Origin: UBA1858 sp963926275
GTDB lineage: Bacteria > Pseudomonadota > Gammaproteobacteria > UBA4575
Direction: 5' to 3'
DNA: 11,453 nt
Assembly (NCBI GenBank): GCA_963926275.1
Contig: CAWUWP010000064.1
Span: 1 to 11,453 of the forward strand
The position numbers were made by a program, and so were the translations under genes. Shown one piece after another: positions 6,909 through 11,453 of the stretch (position 1 is its first letter; every line of letters begins with the position of its first letter). The notes beneath the pieces were generated by a model. It made no database searches. It was not told the DNA's origin and saw only the letters and a list, made by a program, of their open reading frames with translations.

Positions 6909-7181
6909 TTAACTGTCATTCATAAAGATCAGAGTTAACTGCATCAAGACATTTATAAACAATAAAATTAACACAAACGAAGTAACAGAAAATACCAATA
7001 ATATAAACCACTTAAAATATGGTCGTATAGATAAACCTAACGGTGTAGCAAACATGCTCAGCCATCTTTCTTTGGCATTGTCTTTTGACCATGCTGCAAG
7101 ATATATGTGATAAAACACCCACACTAGCCACGAAAAAAATACCAAGCCAATAATATTGAAGATTTGAGAGCTAGCAGTCAT
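6909..7181 (-). CDS. small two-helix membrane protein, unknown function
   Basis: A protein of 90 residues from the ATG at 7181 (MTASSQ). A TTG 42 bases upstream would add a 14-residue leader but has a badly spaced ribosome site. Two hydrophobic segments are clear: about 8-30 (rich in Phe, Trp and Tyr) and about 57-87 (Ile/Leu/Val/Phe). A 25-residue loop between them has a charged start (SKDNAKERW). The short tail ends in NDS. This is an inner-membrane protein with no family that I recognise. It is flanked on the same strand by two other small unknown genes, and the three may form one accessory unit. Confidence 0.6.
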   Translation of the reverse strand: MTASSQIFNIIGLVFFSWLVWVFYHIYLAAWSKDNAKERWLSMFATPLGLSIRPYFKWFILLVFSVTSFVLILLFINVLMQLTLIFMNDS

Positions 7182-7247
7182 GTTTTCAAATCTAATGATT
7201 AAGTTGCAAAGTACATGGACCAATACCTGCTCTTATTGAGGGGTATC

Positions 7248-7511
7248 TCATAAGGCATTCACTTCTCTTATAAAACGCTCAATAATTTCTTCATGCGATT
7301 CTAAGCTTGAATATACTAAGGTATCCCACCCATATTCTTTTTGAAGTTGGATCGATATATTTTTATCTCTTCCATCAAAACATAAGCGATAAGTTGGATT
7401 TGACACCACATCTATGAACCAGCTCCCAAAATGCTGCTCACTATATTCCGAGTATTCAACTTGCACACCACTAGTTTTTAGAGATGACAAGGCATCATTG
7501 TATTCATTCAT
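7248..7511 (-). CDS. small hypothetical protein, immunity-protein-like pattern
   Basis: A protein of 87 residues from the ATG at 7511 (MNEYNDAL); a longer frame with a TTG start would add a hydrophobic leader but is less likely. The middle resembles a run of beta-strands: FGSWFIDVVSNPTYRLCFDG, then RDKNISIQLQ. The end is WDTLVYSSLESHEEIIERF and a short helix. Many small immunity or antitoxin-like proteins share this layout (a strand with a Gly-Ser-x-hydrophobic turn, an Arg-x-x-x-Asp-Gly-Arg strand, then a C-terminal helix). No toxin gene is visible beside it, so this is only a resemblance. It lies 66 bases upstream of the membrane-protein gene on the same strand, after the hairpin at 7556-7589. 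Confidence 0.55.
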   Translation of the reverse strand: MNEYNDALSSLKTSGVQVEYSEYSEQHFGSWFIDVVSNPTYRLCFDGRDKNISIQLQKEYGWDTLVYSSLESHEEIIERFIREVNAL

Positions 7512-7555
7512 TTTAAACAATCTATAACTATAATTATACGAGATAACTAGAAATA

Positions 7556-7589
7556 CCACTCACTCTGTTCGACTGAACTGAGTGAGTGG
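7556..7589 (-). terminator. strong hairpin downstream of the PfkB kinase gene
   Basis: CCACTCACTC and GAGTGAGTGG form a perfect 10-bp stem. A single T-T mismatch separates it from an inner GTTC/GAAC stem with a four-base loop, so the whole is a 15-position stem. It starts 15 bases after the kinase stop and before the small-gene group. The T-run that should follow on the minus strand is weak (TATTTCTAG), so it is a probable but imperfect terminator; it could also be an RNA-stabilising hairpin. Confidence 0.5.
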
Positions 7590-7604
7590 ATTTGAATTTT
7601 CTAC

Positions 7605-8537
7605 TTAGAATTCGCGTTTGAATTCTTTCTTGAATTGATCTTTAAACTCAGCAAGAGAGAACGAGTGATTTTGTGTGCCATGGTGTTGAATTTTAATTGC
7701 GCCCAATAGTGATGCAATGCGGCATGTTGTTTCCCAGTCCATGTCATTCATGATCCCGTAGATTAATCCTGCACGATATGCGTCACCACATCCAGTAGGA
7801 TCTTTTAGCTCATCGACAGAAACTACTGGAATGCTAATTTTCTTTCCACCTGAATAGACGGTTGAACCTTCTGCACCACGTGTGACTATTAATGCTTGCA
7901 CGTGTTCTGCGATTTCACCTTCTGACCAACCTGTCTGTTTTTGCATCAGCTCAGACTCGTAATCATTAACAGTGACATAGCTTGCTTGATCAATGAATTT
8001 TTTCAAATCATCACCATCAAACATGGGCAGGCCTTGGCCTGGATCAAAAATAAATGGAATGTTTGCGGCGGCAAATTGTTCGGCGTGTTGAATCATTGCA
8101 TCACGACCATCAGGTGAGATTAACCCCAAACTAACTCCATCATTGGTGGGAATTTTCACACTATGAGCAAAATTCATTGCGCCTGGGTGAAAAGCAGTGA
8201 TTTGATTATCATCTAAATCAGTAGTGATAAAAGCTTGTGCTGTATAGGAGTCATCTACTTGTTTAATGTAGTCTTGACTCACACCTGTTTTCTTCATCCA
8301 TTCTGCATAGGGACCAAAATCACTCCCCACGGCGCCCATAGGTTTACCATCACCTTCTAGTAGATGTAAGTTATAGGCGATGTTACCAGCAGTACCACCA
8401 AACTCACGGCGCATATCTGGTACTAAGAAACATACATTTAACATATGTACTTTGTCCGGCAGGATGTGATTTTTAAATTGATCAGGAAAGACCATGATGT
8501 TGTCGTATGCAAACGATCCACAGATAAGTGCCGTCAT
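7605..8537 (-). CDS. PfkB-family sugar/nucleoside kinase, adenosine kinase-like
   Basis: A 310-residue cytoplasmic kinase of the PfkB (ribokinase) family. Visible landmarks are the start CGSFAYDNIMVFP (6-18), the substrate-side glycine motif REFGGTAGNIAYNL (44-57), VTRGAEGS (218-225), and the second signature DPTGCGDAYRAG (246-257), where Asp252 is the catalytic base and the GCGD loop makes the anion hole. The N-terminal pattern and length fit the bacterial group annotated as adenosine kinase, which would phosphorylate adenosine to AMP. The substrate cannot be fixed from sequence alone; ribokinase or another sugar kinase are alternatives. An AGGAAA ribosome site 10 bases before the ATG supports the start. 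It lies between the rubredoxin gene and the terminator-like hairpin and is probably transcribed alone. Confidence 0.9.
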   Translation of the reverse strand: MTALICGSFAYDNIMVFPDQFKNHILPDKVHMLNVCFLVPDMRREFGGTAGNIAYNLHLLEGDGKPMGAVGSDFGPYAEWMKKTGVSQDYIKQVDDSYTAQAFITTDLDDNQITAFHPGAMNFAHSVKIPTNDGVSLGLISPDGRDAMIQHAEQFAAANIPFIFDPGQGLPMFDGDDLKKFIDQASYVTVNDYESELMQKQTGWSEGEIAEHVQALIVTRGAEGSTVYSGGKKISIPVVSVDELKDPTGCGDAYRAGLIYGIMNDMDWETTCRIASLLGAIKIQHHGTQNHSFSLAEFKDQFKKEFKREF

Positions 8538-8611
8538 ATTGTTAGTTTCCTATTTTTATTAATTCTAATTAAGTGCTAAATGCTTGTTAGCAAACCCCTA
8601 TTAAGCTTGTG

Positions 8612-8640
8612 CTGAATTCCCACTTTAGAGGGAATGACAG
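8612..8640. repeat. palindromic ATTCCC-N8-GGGAAT element
   Basis: Core ATTCCC at 8616-8621, eight bases, then GGGAAT at 8630-8635, with CTGA before and GACAG after. This matches the form of the Neisseria dRS3 sites (ATTCCC-N8-GGGAAT) and the degenerate GTCATTCCC...GGGAATTCAG repeats spread through many proteobacterial genomes. It lies in the 112-base gap between the rubredoxin and kinase genes. It may act as a weak terminator or be a mobile short repeat. Confidence 0.6.
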
Positions 8641-8649
8641 TATTGCTAT

Positions 8650-8820
8650 TTATGCTATTTCTAGCATTTCGAAATCATCTTTAATTGCGCCGCACTCGGG
8701 GCATTGCCAATTCATAGGGATATCATCCCATTTTGTGCCTGGTTCGATGCCATCATCAGGTGCACCTTTTTCTTCATCGTAAATCCAGCCACATATTACA
8801 CACATATATTTCTTGTACAC
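8650..8820 (-). CDS. rubA: rubredoxin (GTG start)
   Basis: A 56-residue rubredoxin, an iron electron carrier with one Fe held by four Cys: CVIC at 7-10 and CPEC at 40-43. The rest is standard for the family: GWIYDEEKGAPDDGI, the PGTKWDDIP turn, and GAIKDDFEM at the end. The start is taken as GTG at 8820 because an AAAGGAA ribosome site lies six bases before it and the protein then begins VYKKYMCV as in relatives; starting at the ATG five codons later would lose the conserved N-terminus. Rubredoxins pass electrons to oxidases, alkane hydroxylases or oxygen-defence enzymes; the partner here is not in the window. The gene is divergent from thiD, with 94 bases between them, an arrangement I recall from other gammaproteobacteria. 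Confidence 0.93.
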   Translation of the reverse strand: MYKKYMCVICGWIYDEEKGAPDDGIEPGTKWDDIPMNWQCPECGAIKDDFEMLEIA

Positions 8821-8914
8821 GTACTGTTCCTTTTCCAGTTGCTAGCTTAGTTAAGCCGTATCCTTAGTTTTCTAGCATGATAAACTGAGTGAATCATATC
8901 GACCTAGTATACTT

Positions 8915-9709
8915 ATGCAAGCACAAAATTTACGCCCGCCAGTGCTATGTATTGGCGGCCTAGACCCATCTGGCGGTGCAGGACTTCAAGCAGACATTGA
9001 AGCCATTGCCAATTGTGGCGGACATGCATTACCCATTGCCAGCTGTTTGACTGTACAAAACTCACTTCAATCATTTTCTGTGACTGCCGTGGACTCGACA
9101 CTGATTGAACAACAGGCCTCTGTACTATTCAAAGATATGCAGATTGCTTGCTGTAAAATTGGCGTTGTTCCCAATCAGGCGGTGGCTAACAGTATTGCTA
9201 ATATTCTCGCTCAGTTAACCAATGTGCCCGTGGTATTTGACCCAGTATTATCAGCCAGTCATGGAAGTGAATTTAGTAATGCAGACACTATCAACGCGAT
9301 TAAACAAATTTTATTGCCCACAGTCACTATTGTGACACCCAATCTCAAGGAGCTGAATACACTGATGGGTGACAATGGCGACATTAGCGCTCAAGCAAGG
9401 TCTCTATGCGAACTGGGTCCCAAGTATGTGTTGGCCACTGGCGCGGACAACGATACGCAGCATGTCCATAACACTTTATTCACTCGTGACGGCGTTAAAG
9501 CAAACTACGAATGGCCAAGGTTACCTCACGTGTACCATGGAAGCGGCTGCACCTTAAGTAGTGCAATTGCCTGCTACCTTGCGCTTAATTACAACATTAC
9601 AAGCGCGATTGAAAAAGCCCAACAATTCACTTGGCGATCATTACAACTTGCACAACCCATCGGTAGTGGACAGTGGATTCCTCGTCGTATTCATCAAACA
9701 ATAGATTAA
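8915..9709 (+). CDS. thiD: hydroxymethylpyrimidine/phosphomethylpyrimidine kinase ThiD
   Basis: A 264-residue kinase of the ribokinase fold that phosphorylates HMP and then HMP-phosphate to the pyrophosphate used for thiamine synthesis. Diagnostic stretches are the N-terminal IGGLDPSGGAGLQADIEA (13-30), TVQNS (46-50), DPVLSASHG (109-117), TPNLKEL (141-147) and HGSGCTLSSAIA (208-219), with Cys212 in the anion-hole loop. The length is typical (about 260-270). The ATG at 8915 lacks a good ribosome site, but it is the first start that gives the family N-terminus. It heads the thiD-thiE pair: thiE begins three bases after its stop. A TATACT within an 8-bp palindrome (8906-8913) sits immediately before the start, too close to be a normal -10. 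No TPP riboswitch is visible in the 94-base leader. Confidence 0.95.
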   Translation: MQAQNLRPPVLCIGGLDPSGGAGLQADIEAIANCGGHALPIASCLTVQNSLQSFSVTAVDSTLIEQQASVLFKDMQIACCKIGVVPNQAVANSIANILAQLTNVPVVFDPVLSASHGSEFSNADTINAIKQILLPTVTIVTPNLKELNTLMGDNGDISAQARSLCELGPKYVLATGADNDTQHVHNTLFTRDGVKANYEWPRLPHVYHGSGCTLSSAIACYLALNYNITSAIEKAQQFTWRSLQLAQPIGSGQWIPRRIHQTID

Positions 9710-9712
9710 GAC

Positions 9713-10339
9713 ATGCTGTTAAAAGGGTTATATGTTCTCACTGACAGTCGATTACACGCCCATAGTGAATGGGCAGAGCGTGTTGAGTTAGCTATATTAG
9801 GTGGCGCCGAAGTTATTCAGCTACGTGACAAACAACTAACTGATGATGCGCTCATGCCAACGGCATTATTAATTCAACAGATCTGTGCTGATTATGACGT
9901 CACCTTTATTATCAATGACCGCATCAACCTAGCTAAAAAAATTCAGGCGGATGGTGTACACATAGGCCAACATGACTCCACCCTGCGTGAGGCGCGTGAG
10001 TACTTAGGCAATCATTGCTTAATTGGCGTGTCTTGCTACAAACATTTATTCTCCGCAATTCGCGCACAAAATTTAGGGGCTAACTATGTGGCATTTGGTG
10101 CTGTTTTCCCTTCTAGCACCAAGCAAGGCGCGCCACGCTGCCCGCTTACCATTATTTCTCAGGCATATTCGCTATTGAAAATACCGATTTGTGCGATTGG
10201 TGGGATTACCGCCAACAACAGCCAATATGTCATTAACGCCGGTGCCAGTTTAATTGCCACGACTCATTCAGTCTTTAATGCCCATGATCCGATGGCAGCC
10301 GCGAACAAACTCAATCATCAGGTTATAATGCCACGCTGA
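9713..10339 (+). CDS. thiE: thiamine-phosphate synthase ThiE
   Basis: A 208-residue TIM-barrel enzyme that joins HMP pyrophosphate with thiazole phosphate to give thiamine phosphate. Conserved parts seen are GLYVLTD (5-11), VIQLRDK (34-40, pyrophosphate and metal contacts), INDR (67-70), DGVHIGQHD (80-88), IGVSC (104-108), FGAVFPSSTK (128-137) and CAIGGIT (160-166). Near the end, IATTHSVF (181-188) stands where many ThiE have an AVISAIF-like stretch, a modest departure. Length is typical. Its ATG is three bases after the thiD stop with only a weak AAG as ribosome site, so translation is probably coupled to thiD. No thiazole-forming genes are in the window. Confidence 0.95.
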   Translation: MLLKGLYVLTDSRLHAHSEWAERVELAILGGAEVIQLRDKQLTDDALMPTALLIQQICADYDVTFIINDRINLAKKIQADGVHIGQHDSTLREAREYLGNHCLIGVSCYKHLFSAIRAQNLGANYVAFGAVFPSSTKQGAPRCPLTIISQAYSLLKIPICAIGGITANNSQYVINAGASLIATTHSVFNAHDPMAAANKLNHQVIMPR

Positions 10340-10354
10340 TTTAGCTGGCTAAAT
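10324..10354 (+). promoter_or_regulatory. TATAAT and a small palindrome before hemL
   Basis: A perfect TATAAT (10324-10329) lies inside the last codons of thiE, but no -35 hexamer fits upstream. A palindrome ATTTAGC-TG-GCTAAAT (10339-10354) begins at the thiE stop. Together they could be a hemL promoter with an operator or a short hairpin, but evidence is thin. Confidence 0.25.
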
Positions 10355-10385
10355 TCACACACATTTTGAAGTAAGGATATTGAAC

Positions 10386-11453
10386 ATGGAATCAATGCAG
10401 ACGCTATTTGACGAAGCCCAAAAATATATACCAGGAGGCGTCAATTCTCCTGTGCGCGCATTTAAAGCTGTCGGCGGTAATCCTGTTTATATTAATCGTG
10501 CTTCTGGTGCCTATGTGCATGACACCAATGATAAGCAATATATTGATTATGTAGGTTCATGGGGGCCCATGGTATTAGGTCACGCCCACCCGCTTGTTAT
10601 TAAGGCCGTACAAGAAGCAGCAACTGATGGTTTGAGTTTTGGTGCCCCCACCATCCTTGAAACTGAAATGGCGAAGCTTGTGTGCGAACTTGTGCCGTCA
10701 ATAGAGCAAGTGCGCATGGTCAGTTCTGGTACCGAAGCGACAATGAGCGCCATTCGCTTAGCGCGTGGCTACACTGGACGCGATAAAATTTTAAAGTTTG
10801 AAGGTTGTTATCATGGCCATGCTGACTCACTGTTAGTCAAAGCAGGTTCAGGTGCATTAACCTTTGGCACACCTAGCTCACCAGGTGTGCCCGCTGATCT
10901 TGCTGCTCATACATTGACACTACCTTTCAATGATCTTGAGGCGGTAGAGAAATTGTTTGAAGAATGTGGCGACCAGATTGCCTGCATTATTGTCGAACCC
11001 GTTGCAGGCAACATGAATTGCATTTTACCTGTTGATGGATTTCTGCAAGGCTTACGTCGTATTACTCAACACCATGACAGCTTACTTATTTTTGATGAAG
11101 TCATGACTGGCTTTCGTGTTGCTCTGGGTGGTGCACAAGCATTATTTAATGTGACTCCAGACTTAACCACCTTAGGAAAAGTGATTGGCGGCGGCATGCC
11201 AGTGGGTGCTTTTGGTGGGGCCAAAAAGATCATGGCGCATTTAGCTCCGAACGGACCGGTATACCAAGCGGGGACTTTGTCCGGCAATCCTATTGCCATG
11301 ACAGCAGGGATAGTGACGCTGAATTTAATTCAGGAAAGCGGATTCTACGAAGAACTTACCAAGAAAACAAAACAACTTGCACAAGGCTTAGTCATGCGTG
11401 CTAACGAGCAAGGCATTCCACTTAGCGTTAATTGTGCTGGCGGAATGTTTGGT
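10386..11453 (+). CDS. hemL: glutamate-1-semialdehyde 2,1-aminomutase HemL (3' end missing)
   Basis: The window holds 356 codons of a gene usually about 427 long; the frame is open to the last base. HemL converts glutamate-1-semialdehyde to 5-aminolevulinate, the first dedicated precursor of heme and other tetrapyrroles, using PLP or PMP. Visible features are PGGVNSPVRAF (16-26), VGSWGPMVLGHAHP (56-69), the cofactor phosphate motif SSGTEAT (113-119), the YHGHADSLLVKAGSG active-site gate (142-156), FDEVMTGFR (236-244, with the PLP-binding Asp), LGKVIGGGMPVGA with the Schiff-base Lys265, and GTLSGNP (296-302). The start follows AAGGAT at 10374-10379. It is downstream of thiE on the same strand and may be partly cotranscribed, an arrangement I recall in gammaproteobacteria. 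Confidence 0.96.
   Translation, partial: MESMQTLFDEAQKYIPGGVNSPVRAFKAVGGNPVYINRASGAYVHDTNDKQYIDYVGSWGPMVLGHAHPLVIKAVQEAATDGLSFGAPTILETEMAKLVCELVPSIEQVRMVSSGTEATMSAIRLARGYTGRDKILKFEGCYHGHADSLLVKAGSGALTFGTPSSPGVPADLAAHTLTLPFNDLEAVEKLFEECGDQIACIIVEPVAGNMNCILPVDGFLQGLRRITQHHDSLLIFDEVMTGFRVALGGAQALFNVTPDLTTLGKVIGGGMPVGAFGGAKKIMAHLAPNGPVYQAGTLSGNPIAMTAGIVTLNLIQESGFYEELTKKTKQLAQGLVMRANEQGIPLSVNCAGGMFG

Noticed and set aside
8821..8914. TPP riboswitch upstream of thiD
   Set aside because: The 94-base leader shows no thi-box conserved blocks and is short for this element.
8913..9101. Minus-strand open frame overlapping the start of thiD
   Set aside because: Complementary to thiD codons, no homology-like pattern, and rubredoxin already occupies the divergent side.

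Overview
The window looks like chromosomal DNA of a moderately AT-rich gammaproteobacterium. The main support is the block rubredoxin / thiD-thiE / hemL at the right end, an arrangement I associate with gammaproteobacteria, together with a full-length Tex protein and several short lipoproteins of proteobacterial type. The predicted Csp1-type copper-storage protein recalls methanotrophs and relatives, but it does not fix the genus, and I cannot name a species.

Left part (1-1750, all minus strand). This is a run of small exported or envelope proteins. In transcription order they are a frameshifted DUF3012-type lipoprotein, an SGNH/GDSL esterase lipoprotein of the TesA/arylesterase kind, an exported 3D-domain protein, and a lipoprotein carrying a phospholipase A2-like Cys-Cys-x-x-His-Asp site. 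Two predicted lipid-ester hydrolases next to a cell-wall-type domain suggest envelope work.

Decayed stretch (about 1560-2650). Three adjacent genes each show a lesion: a one-base insertion in the DUF3012 gene, an unrecognised minus-strand remnant split over two frames, and a plus-strand DUF642-like secreted protein that has lost its start codon and lacks a C-terminal anchor. They may be real pseudogenes or indel errors in the assembly.

Centre (2697-6512, minus strand). The tex gene is intact. Upstream of it lies a likely three-gene operon: a Tat-exported four-helix-bundle copper-storage protein (14 Cys), a GFA-family zinc protein, and a small DUF3846-like protein whose start overlaps the GFA stop. 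A 25-bp near-perfect dyad lies between the putative -35 and -10 of this operon, which looks like an operator.

Right part (6646-8820, minus strand). Three small unrecognised genes (a soluble protein that may start at TTG, a two-helix membrane protein, and an immunity-protein-like small protein) come first. A strong hairpin, a PfkB-family kinase resembling bacterial adenosine kinases, a palindromic ATTCCC-N8-GGGAAT repeat and a rubredoxin with a GTG start follow.

Right end (8915-11453, plus strand). thiD and thiE are three bases apart and supply the pyrimidine-phosphorylation and coupling steps of thiamine synthesis. hemL (tetrapyrrole synthesis) follows and runs off the end of the window. No tRNA, rRNA, CRISPR array, insertion sequence, TPP riboswitch or integrase was seen.
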